A stretch of 64,000 nt of DNA from Veillonella sp. (GTDB lineage: Bacteria > Bacillota > Negativicutes > Veillonellales > Veillonellaceae). Position numbers and translations under genes: made by a program. The notes under the pieces were generated by a model that did not search any database, had not been told where the DNA came from, and was given only the letters and a program-made list of their open reading frames with translations. Where the stretch lies: assembly GCF_041333735.1 (NCBI RefSeq), contig NZ_JBGKFB010000001.1, positions 1,932,501 through 1,996,500 of the forward strand, given 5' to 3'. Below, piece after piece: positions 27,240 through 35,725 of this stretch (position 1 is the first letter of the stretch; each line of letters starts with the position of its first letter).

Positions 27240-28418
27240 TTATGCCTCAGACAATGCAGCAATACCTGGTAGAATTTTGCCTTCTAAGAATTCTAAAGAT
27301 GCACCACCACCTGTGGAGATATGGCTAATTTTATCTGCTAAGCCACTTTTTTCAATAGCCGCTACAGAGTCGCCACCACCAACGATAGTCATCGCATCGG
27401 ATTCAGCTACAGCTTTTGCTACTGCATTAGTACCAGCTGCAAAGTTTTCCATTTCAAATACACCCATAGGACCATTCCAAATGATAGTCTTCATTGGCGC
27501 CAATGCTTCTACATAGAGCTCCCGTGTTTTAGGACCAATATCTAGAATCATCCAACCATCTTCAATATTTTCAACGTCAACGATTTTAGTATTCGCATCG
27601 TTGCTGAAAGCATCAGCTACTATAGCATCGATTGGAGTCAATAATTTAGCTCCTGCTACGCGCGCTTCCATAACGAGGTCTGTAGCAATAGCTTCTTGTC
27701 CTTCTTCGAATAAGGAACTACCGATATTGCAACCTTGTGCTTTAATGAAAGCATTAGCCATACCGCCGCCGATGATCATAACATCAACTTTAGGTAATAA
27801 ATTAGAAATTACAGAAATTTTATCTGTTACCTTAGCACCACCGATGATAGCTGCCATAGGTGTTTTAGGATGTACAACCGCTGCACTTAATGCTTCAATT
27901 TCTTTTTTGAGCAAGAAGCCTGCTGCCATAGGAATATAGTCAGCAATACCGACTACGGACGCTGCATTACGGTGAGAAACACCAAACGCATCATTAATGG
28001 CTACATCAGCAAGAGATGCTAATTGTTTAGCAAACTCAGGGTCGTTTTTAGTTTCTTCATTGTGGTAACGCAAGTTTTCAAGCATCAATACATCGCCAGG
28101 TTGTAATGCTTTTACAGCTTCTTCAACCTTAGGGCCAATGCAGTCATCTACGAATGCTACTGGTTTATTGATAAGCTCAGATAAATGTTTTGCACATGGT
28201 GCTAAAGACATTTCCGGTTTGCGTTCCCCTTTTGGACGACCAAAGTGAGAAGCAAGAATCACCTTTGCCCCTTTTTCAATTAAATAATTGATAGTAGGCA
28301 ATGCACTACGAATACGAGTGTCATCAGTGATGACACCGTCTTTCATAGGAACATTAAAATCAACACGAACAAATACTGTTTTGTTGTCTACTTGTAAACC
28401 ATCGATTGTTAGTTTCAT
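27240..28418 (-). CDS. pgk: phosphoglycerate kinase
   Basis: This kinase interconverts 1,3-bisphosphoglycerate and 3-phosphoglycerate with ATP/ADP. Seen: VFVRVDFNVPM, ILASHFGRPKGE, MLENLRYHNEE, GGAKVTDKISV, GPMGVFEMENFAAGT and GGGDSVAAIEK. Its 392 aa are full length. The ATG at 28418 has GGAGG 5 nt upstream. It lies 13 bases after gap in the CggR operon. Confidence 0.98.
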   Translation of the reverse strand: MKLTIDGLQVDNKTVFVRVDFNVPMKDGVITDDTRIRSALPTINYLIEKGAKVILASHFGRPKGERKPEMSLAPCAKHLSELINKPVAFVDDCIGPKVEEAVKALQPGDVLMLENLRYHNEETKNDPEFAKQLASLADVAINDAFGVSHRNAASVVGIADYIPMAAGFLLKKEIEALSAAVVHPKTPMAAIIGGAKVTDKISVISNLLPKVDVMIIGGGMANAFIKAQGCNIGSSLFEEGQEAIATDLVMEARVAGAKLLTPIDAIVADAFSNDANTKIVDVENIEDGWMILDIGPKTRELYVEALAPMKTIIWNGPMGVFEMENFAAGTNAVAKAVAESDAMTIVGGGDSVAAIEKSGLADKISHISTGGGASLEFLEGKILPGIAALSEA

Positions 28419-28431
28419 CAAAGCCTCCCGA

Positions 28432-29442
28432 TTATAAGCCTTTGCTTGCTACGAATGCTGCCATATCGATAAGACGTTCGGAGTAACCCCATTCGTTATC
28501 ATACCAAGAAACAACTTTTACCATGTTGCCATCCATAACCATTGTTAAATCAGCATCAACAATAGAGCTACGAGGATCAGAGCTGAAATCACAGGATACC
28601 AATGGTACATCGGATACACCAAGAATACCTTTTAATTCGCCAGCTGCTGCTTTGCGGAATGCTTCATTGATTTCTTCTTTAGTAGCTGGTTTTTCAAGTT
28701 CACAAACAAGATCTGTAGCAGATACGTCTGGAGTAGGAACGCGCAATGCGAAACCATCTAATTTACCTTTTAATTGAGGCAATACTTTTGCAACCGCTTT
28801 TGCTGCACCAGTTGTTGTAGGAATGATAGACATTGCTGCTGCACGAGCACGACGAGGGTCTTTATGACGTGCATCAAGAATTTTTTGGTCATTTGTATAG
28901 GAATGAATTGTAGTCATCATACCGCGTTTGATACCGAATTCATCGCATAAAACTTTAGCAAATGGAGCCAAGCAGTTTGTTGTACAAGATGCATTAGAGA
29001 TGATGTGATGTTTTGCAGGATCATACATGTCTTGGTTAACGCCCATAACCATAGTTAAATCTTCGTTTTTACCAGGTGCAGAAATCAATACTTTTTTTAC
29101 AGTAGGTTGATTCAAATGAACTTTTGCTTCTTCTGCGTCACGGTATTTACCAGTACATTCCATAACGATTTCAACGCCTTCTTCAGACCAAGGCAATTTA
29201 GAAGCGTCGCGGTCATGGAATACGCGGATTTTTTTACCGTCAACATAGATATTGTCATCATCAAATGTTACTTCATTAGGAATTGTGCCATGAACAGAGT
29301 CATATTTTAACAATAATGCAGTACCTTCATTATCGCCAGTAGCATTGATTGCTACAACTTCTACGTCAGGATTATTAATCGCTGCACGTACTACACATTT
29401 ACCAATACGACCAAAACCGTTAATACCAACTTTTACTGCCAT
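28432..29442 (-). CDS. gap: glyceraldehyde-3-phosphate dehydrogenase, NADP-type cofactor residues
   Basis: This enzyme oxidises glyceraldehyde 3-phosphate, or reduces 1,3-bisphosphoglycerate in gluconeogenesis. At 336 aa it is a clear type I GAPDH, with NGFGRIGK, catalytic Cys153 in ASCTTNC, His180 in HSYTND and the WYDNEWGYS end. The Asp that selects NAD is Ala34 here (INATGD instead of VNDLTD), and the usual Leu-Pro before HKD is Ala191-Arg192. Both changes point towards NADP use, as in B. subtilis GapB and chloroplast enzymes. It follows cggR by 58 bases. Confidence 0.97.
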   Translation of the reverse strand: MAVKVGINGFGRIGKCVVRAAINNPDVEVVAINATGDNEGTALLLKYDSVHGTIPNEVTFDDDNIYVDGKKIRVFHDRDASKLPWSEEGVEIVMECTGKYRDAEEAKVHLNQPTVKKVLISAPGKNEDLTMVMGVNQDMYDPAKHHIISNASCTTNCLAPFAKVLCDEFGIKRGMMTTIHSYTNDQKILDARHKDPRRARAAAMSIIPTTTGAAKAVAKVLPQLKGKLDGFALRVPTPDVSATDLVCELEKPATKEEINEAFRKAAAGELKGILGVSDVPLVSCDFSSDPRSSIVDADLTMVMDGNMVKVVSWYDNEWGYSERLIDMAAFVASKGL

Positions 29443-29500
29443 TGTTAGATCCTCCTAATAACAAAAATATTCTAACAAAATATTTAACTACCAACTTCAT

Positions 29501-30526
29501 TTATAATGCTGAAATTTGTAACAATTGACGCATACCTTCTGCAGCTTGCTCATCGATGATTAGTATGCCTTTTTGACAAGCTCTCATAACACCTATAATG
29601 GCACTCGATTTATCTTGTCCACCAGCCACAGCAATCACATTGGGAATTTTTGCAACATCAGGAAGTGATAAACCAATATTATTAGTGGAATAAATCAACT
29701 TACCATCTATATCGCAATATTGACCAAGAGCTTCGCCAACAGCTTGATTATCTACTAACTGCTTGCGCACATCATCAGCTATATGGCGTTGATCCGCCAT
29801 CCGCATAGCTGTGCCAATACCAAACAAGAGTACGTCAGTCCTACTAATAAGATCTCCAATTTCCTTGATTTGAGGTTCACAAGTCATGAGCATGTGTAAT
29901 GAGTCTTGTGAAAGTCCATCAGGCAAATGGAGCATTTTATAGGTACCGCGAAGCCGTTCAGCAAGCACCGAAGCAATTACGTTAGCTTGATATTCTACAA
30001 CCTCACCAACGCCACCACGGGCCGGTACAACAATAGGATTAAATGGTAATACAGGCATTTCCTCAGCTACTGCAGCCATTGTACTACCACCACTGATGGC
30101 AACTACAGAGTCCGGTTCTAATAATTCCTGTAATAACTTTGCTGCTGCAAAGCCTAGTTTTTTTACCATCAATGTTCCTTCTGTAGGAGTGATGATAACC
30201 CTATCGATATGAAGTGCTTCAGTCAATCGATGTTCTAGCTCGTTAATACGATCTAATTCATTTAAAAAATTTCGCAACTTTGGAACAATTGCATGTCCCT
30301 CATCAGTGAGAAAAATCCCTGGTTTATAAATGTCTACAAGTCCATTAGCACGCATTAACTCAATATGACTTCGTACGGTTCGCTCTGGAAGGTCCGTTGC
30401 AGTAGCTAAGGTCCTACGGCCTATAGGTTCTTCATAAACTAGGTGGTTTAATATTTTGTATCGCTCCTTTAATACACTAACGATTTCAGGAACAATACGT
30501 TCACATATCATTAGAAACTCGTTCAT
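29501..30526 (-). CDS. cggR: central glycolytic genes regulator CggR (SorC/DeoR family)
   Basis: CggR represses the gap operon; in B. subtilis fructose 1,6-bisphosphate relieves repression. Seen: N-terminal winged helix (about 25-85, GRRTLATATDLPERTVRSHIELM as two runs) and a SorC sugar-phosphate-binding domain (about 90-340) with ISGGSTMAA, VPARGGVGE and AVAGGQDKSSAI. At 341 aa it fits. It is first in the operon it would control, and a CggR-type direct repeat sits in its leader, so autoregulation is expected. Confidence 0.93.
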   Translation of the reverse strand: MNEFLMICERIVPEIVSVLKERYKILNHLVYEEPIGRRTLATATDLPERTVRSHIELMRANGLVDIYKPGIFLTDEGHAIVPKLRNFLNELDRINELEHRLTEALHIDRVIITPTEGTLMVKKLGFAAAKLLQELLEPDSVVAISGGSTMAAVAEEMPVLPFNPIVVPARGGVGEVVEYQANVIASVLAERLRGTYKMLHLPDGLSQDSLHMLMTCEPQIKEIGDLISRTDVLLFGIGTAMRMADQRHIADDVRKQLVDNQAVGEALGQYCDIDGKLIYSTNNIGLSLPDVAKIPNVIAVAGGQDKSSAIIGVMRACQKGILIIDEQAAEGMRQLLQISAL

Positions 30527-30566
30527 CGGGTCCCTCCTTTACCCGTTAGGATTGCATGAATCGTTT

Positions 30567-30594
30567 TTCGTCCCATGTGAACAAAATTCGTCCC
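30567..30594 (-). promoter_or_regulatory. CggR operator, two direct half-sites
   Basis: On the minus strand GGGACGAA occurs twice, 20 bases apart (30587-30594 and 30567-30574), the same face of the helix. This matches the B. subtilis CggR operator, also GGGAC direct repeats downstream of the promoter. It begins about 25 bases after the predicted transcription start. Confidence 0.85.
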
Positions 30595-30625
30595 ACCTAA
30601 AATAAAAAAATACTTTTACATTTGT

Positions 30626-30654
30626 ATTGTATACCCTATGTAGATTTTATTCAA
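30626..30654 (-). promoter_or_regulatory. promoter of the cggR-gap-pgk-tpiA-gpmI-eno operon
   Basis: Minus strand TTGAAT, 17-base spacer, TACAAT; the -10 ends 99 bases before the cggR start. Confidence 0.85.
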
Positions 30655-30669
30655 GACTTTATACGTAGA

Positions 30670-30722
30670 AAACGACATAATTTAGGGAATTTATACAGCT
30701 TTGTACCTAAATTATGTCGTTT
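30670..30722 (-). terminator. upp terminator
   Basis: A 17-bp stem (AAACGACATAATTTAGG and its complement) with a 19-nt loop is followed by TTTTCTA on the minus strand, 14 bases past the upp stop. Confidence 0.75.
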
Positions 30723-30735
30723 ATATAATTTTATT

Positions 30736-31362
30736 TTATTTTGTACCAAAGATACGGTCACCAGCATCGCCTAAGCCAGGCAAAATGTAACCATGATCAT
30801 TAAGTTTTTCATCAAGGGCAGCCACGTAAATAGGAACTTCAGGATGTTCTTTATTTACTGCTTCTACACCTTCAGGAGCCGCAACAAGACACATTAATTT
30901 GATGTTTTTAGCACCTAATTCTTTTAGCAATGTAATAGCTGCTGCAGCACTACCACCAGTAGCGAGCATTGGGTCTGTTACAATGAAGTCTCGTTCACCT
31001 ACGTCAGAAGGTAACTTGCAGTAATATTCTACTGGTTTTAATGTTTCTGGATCACGGTATAAGCCGATATGACCAACCTTTGCAGTTGGAATCAAGTTAA
31101 GCATACCATTTACCATACCTAAACCAGCACGAAGAATTGGAATAATGCCCAATTTTTTACCTGCAATACGTTTGCCAGTCATTTTAGTTAAAGGTGTTTG
31201 AACCTCTACATCCTCTAATGGTAAGCTACGTGTAATTTCATAGCCCATCAACATCGTAATCTCATCAAGTAATTGTCTGAAATCTTTAGAGCCTGTTTCT
31301 ACATCGCGCATCAATGTAACTTTGTGTTGAATCAATGGATGTGTCATAACATTAACTTTCAT
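30736..31362 (-). CDS. upp: uracil phosphoribosyltransferase
   Basis: This salvage enzyme makes UMP from uracil and PRPP. Seen: ILRAGLGMVNGML, the PRPP-binding DPMLATGGSAAAAI, and the family ending YILPGLGDAGDRIFGTK. The ATG at 31362 gives 208 aa, the usual length; AGGAGG lies 7 nt upstream, and the upstream extension of the open frame is not family sequence. It lies downstream of glyA, separated by a terminator, as in many Firmicutes. Confidence 0.97.
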   Translation of the reverse strand: MKVNVMTHPLIQHKVTLMRDVETGSKDFRQLLDEITMLMGYEITRSLPLEDVEVQTPLTKMTGKRIAGKKLGIIPILRAGLGMVNGMLNLIPTAKVGHIGLYRDPETLKPVEYYCKLPSDVGERDFIVTDPMLATGGSAAAAITLLKELGAKNIKLMCLVAAPEGVEAVNKEHPEVPIYVAALDEKLNDHGYILPGLGDAGDRIFGTK

Positions 31363-31461
31363 GACTGTCCTCCTATAATACAATATACGTACCCTATTGG
31401 TATCCATATAACTTTCATATTTACTCTATCACAGATTCATAAATCATGCCATAAAAATATT

Positions 31462-31491
31462 AAAAGGGATGTGATAATACACATCCCTTTT
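31462..31491 (-). terminator. glyA terminator
   Basis: The stem AAAAGGGATGTG / CACATCCCTTTT with a 6-nt loop and T-rich exit lies 45 bases past the glyA stop. Confidence 0.85.
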
Positions 31492-31536
31492 ATTGTATTT
31501 GAGTCTTATGTAATTCTAATAAACTAAATCCAAAGA

Positions 31537-32769
31537 TTAGTACAATGGATACGCTTCACAAAGTGCTGCTACGCGTTTACTTGCTGCTTCATGAACTGCT
31601 TTATCTTCAGGATTTTTAAGTACAGTTGCAATGATATCTGCAATTTCTTCCATGTCTTTTACTTGTAAGCCACGTGTTGTAAGAGCTGGTGTACCAAGAC
31701 GGATACCGCTTGTTACAAATGGACTAGCAGGATCGAATGGAATTGTATTTTTATTACATGTAATACCTACTTCATCGAGTAAATGTTCTGCTTCTTTACC
31801 TGTTAAACCAGTATTACGTACGTCTACCAACATAACGTGAGTATCTGTACCACCAGAAACGATTGTTAAGCCTTTTTCTTGCAATGCAGCAGCCAATGCT
31901 TTTGCATTATCGATAACTTGTTGTGCATATACTTTGAACTCTGGTTGTAATGCTTCACCAAATGCAACCGCTTTAGCAGCAATAACATGCATCAATGGAC
32001 CACCTTGAATACCAGGGAAGATTGCTTTATCGATTGCTTTAGCATATTTTTCTTTGCAAAGAATCATGCCACCACGAGGACCACGCAATGTTTTATGAGT
32101 TGTTGTAGTAACAATATCAGCATATTCTACTGGGTTTGGATGTAAACCTGCTGCTACAAGACCAGCAAAGTGAGCCATATCTACCATGAAGATAGCATCA
32201 ACTTCATGAGCTACATCAGCCATTTTTTTGAAGTCGATTTGACGACTGTAAGCACTACCACCAGCGATAATCAATTTAGGTTTTGCTTCTAATACGATTT
32301 TACGGAACTCATCATAATCGATTTGTTGAGTTTCTGTATCTACGCCGTAAGGTACTACGTTGAAATATGTACCAGATACGTTAACTGGAGAACCATGAGT
32401 TAAATGACCACCATGGGACAAGTTCATACCTACAATAGTGTCGCCTGGTTGTAATAATGCGAAATATACGCCAAAGTTTGCTTGAGAACCAGAGTGAGGT
32501 TGTACGTTTGCATGTTCTGCACCGAACAAGCGTTTTGCACGTTCAATAGCCAATGTTTCGATAACATCAACATTTTCACAACCGCCATAATAACGTTTAC
32601 CAGGATACCCTTCTGCATATTTGTTAGTCAATACGCTACCTTGAGCTTCCATTACTGCTTGAGAAACAAAGTTTTCAGAAGCGATCATTTCTAATTTATC
32701 GCGTTGGCGTGCTAATTCTTGATTGATAACAGCTTGAATATTAGGGTCTTGTTTTTCTAAGAAACTCAT
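31537..32769 (-). CDS. glyA: serine hydroxymethyltransferase
   Basis: This PLP enzyme interconverts serine and glycine and loads tetrahydrofolate with one carbon. At 410 aa it is full length. Seen: IASENFVS, NKYAEGYPGKRYYGGCE, VDMAHFAGLVAAG and the PLP-lysine segment TTTTHKTLRGPRGG. AGGAGG precedes the ATG. It lies 45 bases after rpiB in one run with the ywlE-like gene. Confidence 0.98.
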   Translation of the reverse strand: MSFLEKQDPNIQAVINQELARQRDKLEMIASENFVSQAVMEAQGSVLTNKYAEGYPGKRYYGGCENVDVIETLAIERAKRLFGAEHANVQPHSGSQANFGVYFALLQPGDTIVGMNLSHGGHLTHGSPVNVSGTYFNVVPYGVDTETQQIDYDEFRKIVLEAKPKLIIAGGSAYSRQIDFKKMADVAHEVDAIFMVDMAHFAGLVAAGLHPNPVEYADIVTTTTHKTLRGPRGGMILCKEKYAKAIDKAIFPGIQGGPLMHVIAAKAVAFGEALQPEFKVYAQQVIDNAKALAAALQEKGLTIVSGGTDTHVMLVDVRNTGLTGKEAEHLLDEVGITCNKNTIPFDPASPFVTSGIRLGTPALTTRGLQVKDMEEIADIIATVLKNPEDKAVHEAASKRVAALCEAYPLY

Positions 32770-32814
32770 GAGTATCCTCCTCGTGCAAAACGAATATATA
32801 TAGGTAATGATGTA

Positions 32815-33252
32815 TTACTTCTCTAGTGCTTTAATTTTCTCTACACGGCGTGCGTGACGACCACCTTCGAACTCTGTTTCCATAAAGATGGCTACAATAT
32901 CGTTAGCTAGGCCAGGACCAATAACGCGTTCCCCCATAGTGAGAATATTAGCGTCATTATGTTCACGACATGCATGAGCAGAGAATGTATCATGACAAAG
33001 AGCAGCGCGAATACCAGCAATCTTATTTGCTGCAATACCGATACCAATACCAGTACCACAAATCAAAATACCTCTGTCTACTTGACCAGATACAACTGCA
33101 TTTGCCACAGGTACAGCAATATCAGGATAATCGCAAGAATCAGCTGTATGACAGCCAAAATCCTCTACTTCATGTCCCAATGCATTTAATAATTCCTTAA
33201 CGGATGCTTTTAAATGTAATCCGCCATGATCACAACCGATTGCAACTTTCAT
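32815..33252 (-). CDS. rpiB: ribose-5-phosphate isomerase B
   Basis: RpiB interconverts ribose 5-phosphate and ribulose 5-phosphate. At 145 aa it fits the RpiB/LacAB family. Seen: IGCDHGGLHLK at the N-terminus, the active Cys in LICGTGIGIGIAANK, and HACREHNDANILTMGERVIG. It starts 11 bases downstream of the phosphatase gene's stop. Confidence 0.96.
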   Translation of the reverse strand: MKVAIGCDHGGLHLKASVKELLNALGHEVEDFGCHTADSCDYPDIAVPVANAVVSGQVDRGILICGTGIGIGIAANKIAGIRAALCHDTFSAHACREHNDANILTMGERVIGPGLANDIVAIFMETEFEGGRHARRVEKIKALEK

Positions 33253-33263
33253 AATTTCATCTC

Positions 33264-33710
33264 CTACGCCTTCTGAGGCACTGATCTAAGACCAGCCTCT
33301 ACTAAGTGATAAATTTGTTCCGCACATTGATTATATACGGTTTGATCAGATCCATATGGGTCCGTAACATCACCATCTTGACCACCCCACTCGGAAATCG
33401 TTTTGATTTTACCTTCCTCAAACGGGAATTGGCGAAGTAGTACAGATTTGTGATCTTTCGTCATACCAATGATAAGATCTGCTGCATTCACGAGTTCCAT
33501 GGTCAATGGTCTCGATTCATGATTAGAAATATCAACAATGGAACGGACAGCTTCAACGGCTTGTTCAGTCGGCTTTGCTCCATAAGCGGCAAATAGACCA
33601 GCCGATACAGTCGTCACATCCTTATGTTGCTTCGCTGCAAGGGCCCGTGTAATACCTTCAGCCATAGGGCTACGACAAGTATTACCAGTACACACAAATA
33701 AAATATTCAT
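33264..33710 (-). CDS. low-molecular-weight phosphatase, YwlE-like (predicted protein-arginine phosphatase)
   Basis: The P-loop Cys7-x5-Arg13 reads CTGNTCRSP and the general acid sits in DVTDPYGSD. Thr at position 11 is the residue that, in B. subtilis YwlE, favours phosphoarginine over phosphotyrosine, where tyrosine phosphatases have Ile or Leu. Its place between tsaC and rpiB is the same as ywlE in B. subtilis. The 148 aa are full length. Substrate remains a prediction; no arginine kinase gene is in view. Confidence 0.88.
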   Translation of the reverse strand: MNILFVCTGNTCRSPMAEGITRALAAKQHKDVTTVSAGLFAAYGAKPTEQAVEAVRSIVDISNHESRPLTMELVNAADLIIGMTKDHKSVLLRQFPFEEGKIKTISEWGGQDGDVTDPYGSDQTVYNQCAEQIYHLVEAGLRSVPQKA

Positions 33711-33726
33711 AATAACATCCTTACTT

Positions 33727-33743
33727 AATCACATTTTGTGATT
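33727..33743. promoter_or_regulatory. palindrome at the predicted transcription start
   Basis: AATCACA and TGTGATT are separated by 3 bases, immediately downstream of the -10 of the promoter at 33753-33780, a typical operator position. Confidence 0.45.
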
Positions 33744-33752
33744 ACTTTATAC

Positions 33753-33780
33753 ATTATAGCAAATCCATCCAATATGTAAA
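33753..33780 (-). promoter_or_regulatory. promoter of the ywlE-like, rpiB, glyA run
   Basis: Minus strand TTTACA, 16-base spacer, TATAAT; about 43 bases before the phosphatase start. Confidence 0.7.
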
Positions 33781-33822
33781 GACATATTTCTATTATCAGT
33801 GGACATTTTTATTTCAGTAAAT

Positions 33823-34854
33823 TTACTTATAAATGATATGATGACTCGATGCCTTTTCCATGCGGTTCATAATGGCAACACCAAAACCGTCGTCATCAAC
33901 ACCTTCTGCCAAGATTAAGGTAACATGATTTTCGTTAAAATATAATAGGCTTTTATAAAAGTCATGGCCTAATGATAAGGCATCACCATAATTGCCAAAA
34001 CAATGGAATATAAAGCGTGTATCCTCTTTCATAAGGTTATACGTTTCATGACTCACTAAACAACCTATCGGACCTTCTATCCCCTTTGATAGCTCTTTAA
34101 AAGTACTTGCCACCCGCTCTGGACTACCTACAACAACTGTCATAGGTGCATCAGGAGCATAATGGGTATACTTCATACCAGGAGCTTTAGGCTTAGTTGT
34201 TGCATTAACGAGAGCAATATCATACTCAACCGTAGATACAACAGCTTCAAGTTGTACTTTTGTTATTCCACCTGGTCTCAATATAATGACCTTGTCATCA
34301 TGTACTTCCACAACAGTAGACTCTACACCAATCATACATGGTCCTGCATCTAAAATATAGGAAATACGGCCCTTCATATCATGGTAAACATCTTGTGCCG
34401 TTGTCGGACTTGGACGTCCAGATATATTAGCACTAGGAGCTGCTACCGGTACACCGGTACGCTCTAATAAAGCTCGACAAATTGGATGATCAGGACAACG
34501 TAAAGCAACACGAGATAAACCGCCTGTAGCACGATCTGGCACTAAATCTGATTTAGGCAATGTGATTGTCAATGGACCAGGCCAAAATGTATCCATTAAT
34601 AATTGTGCCGTATTTGAAACCTCTGTTACTAAAGGTTTTATACTTTCACTATTAGGAACATGTAAAATAAGTGGATTGTCGGATGGGCGACCTTTAGCGG
34701 CGTAGATTTTATCCATTGCCTCCGGATCAAGCCCATTAGCGCCAAGTCCATATACAGTTTCTGTAGGAATGGACACTAATTCGCCATTACGCAAAGCGCG
34801 AGCAAGCATATCTAGTTCTTGATCTGATGGATTTGTAATAATTTGAGTATCCAT
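33823..34854 (-). CDS. tsaC: threonylcarbamoyl-AMP synthase (Sua5/YwlC type)
   Basis: This enzyme makes threonylcarbamoyl-AMP for the t6A37 modification of tRNAs. The N-terminal YrdC domain (about 10-200) shows SIPTETVYGLGANG, AKGRPSDNPL and APSANISGRPSPT; a C-terminal Sua5 domain (about 230-340) completes the 343 aa, so it is the long form. The ATG at 34854 is chosen because GAGGG lies 5 nt upstream, inside the end of prmC. Confidence 0.95.
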   Translation of the reverse strand: MDTQIITNPSDQELDMLARALRNGELVSIPTETVYGLGANGLDPEAMDKIYAAKGRPSDNPLILHVPNSESIKPLVTEVSNTAQLLMDTFWPGPLTITLPKSDLVPDRATGGLSRVALRCPDHPICRALLERTGVPVAAPSANISGRPSPTTAQDVYHDMKGRISYILDAGPCMIGVESTVVEVHDDKVIILRPGGITKVQLEAVVSTVEYDIALVNATTKPKAPGMKYTHYAPDAPMTVVVGSPERVASTFKELSKGIEGPIGCLVSHETYNLMKEDTRFIFHCFGNYGDALSLGHDFYKSLLYFNENHVTLILAEGVDDDGFGVAIMNRMEKASSHHIIYK

Positions 34855-34855
34855 A

Positions 34856-35725
34856 TTATCCCTCATACACAGCTGTTACAACGCGGTCATTTCCGCCGAG
34901 GTCAGTAATACATCGAATATTAGAGTACTGCCCTGTTTCTTCTAATAAAGCCTTTACAGCTTCAGCTTGATCAAAACCAATTTCAAAGGCAATATGGCCT
35001 TGTGATTTTAAATATGTGCCACATGTTTTAGCCAAAATACGATAGAAATCAAGTCCATCTTCACCGCCAAACAAGGCAATATGGGGCTCATTTAATACGT
35101 CCTGAGACAATAATTTAGCATCCCCAGTACGGATATAAGGTGGATTTGATACGATGAGATCAAACTGTTCATTTTTACCATCTAGAACAGAAAACATATC
35201 AGACTCTAACAATTGAACACGATCATTTAAGTTAAATCTTTCACTATTTACCTTAGCCAATGACAAAGCATCGGTAGATATTTCAATACCCATGCCACAC
35301 GCATTCGGCAAATAGTGTAATAGACTTAATAATATCGTGCCAGGGCCCGTACATACATCAAGGATGCGAATATTACTATCCTTTTGATACGTGCCTAGTA
35401 CATGCTCAATCAACGTTTCTGTATCAGGTCGTGGAATCAATACCTTATCATTAACCTTAAAGGTCAATCCCATAAAGTCCTTCTCTCCAATAATAGCCGC
35501 TACACAATGTCCCTTAGCTCGTTCTTGAACGAGAGGTCTGAAAGCATCGAGTTCCTCTTGGATAAGCGGTTGGTCATAATGGGTATATAGATAAATACGA
35601 TCCTTGCCTAAAACGTGAGAAAGCAGTACTTCCCCATCAAGTCGAGGTGTATCCATCTCCTTGCTTTGAAAGTACTGCTCTGTCCACTGGAGAATACGAC
35701 CGATTGTCCAAATCTCCTTATACAT
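34856..35725 (-). CDS. prmC: peptide chain release factor N5-glutamine methyltransferase
   Basis: PrmC methylates the GGQ glutamine of release factors RF1 and RF2. Seen: N-terminal helical domain (about 1-80), SAM-binding ILDVCTGPGTILLSL, and the NPPY catalytic motif in IVSNPPYIRT. The ATG at 35725 (289 aa, MYKEIWTIG) has AGGAGG 9 nt upstream and overlaps the stop of prfA by 8 bases, its substrate's gene. Confidence 0.96.
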   Translation of the reverse strand: MYKEIWTIGRILQWTEQYFQSKEMDTPRLDGEVLLSHVLGKDRIYLYTHYDQPLIQEELDAFRPLVQERAKGHCVAAIIGEKDFMGLTFKVNDKVLIPRPDTETLIEHVLGTYQKDSNIRILDVCTGPGTILLSLLHYLPNACGMGIEISTDALSLAKVNSERFNLNDRVQLLESDMFSVLDGKNEQFDLIVSNPPYIRTGDAKLLSQDVLNEPHIALFGGEDGLDFYRILAKTCGTYLKSQGHIAFEIGFDQAEAVKALLEETGQYSNIRCITDLGGNDRVVTAVYEG

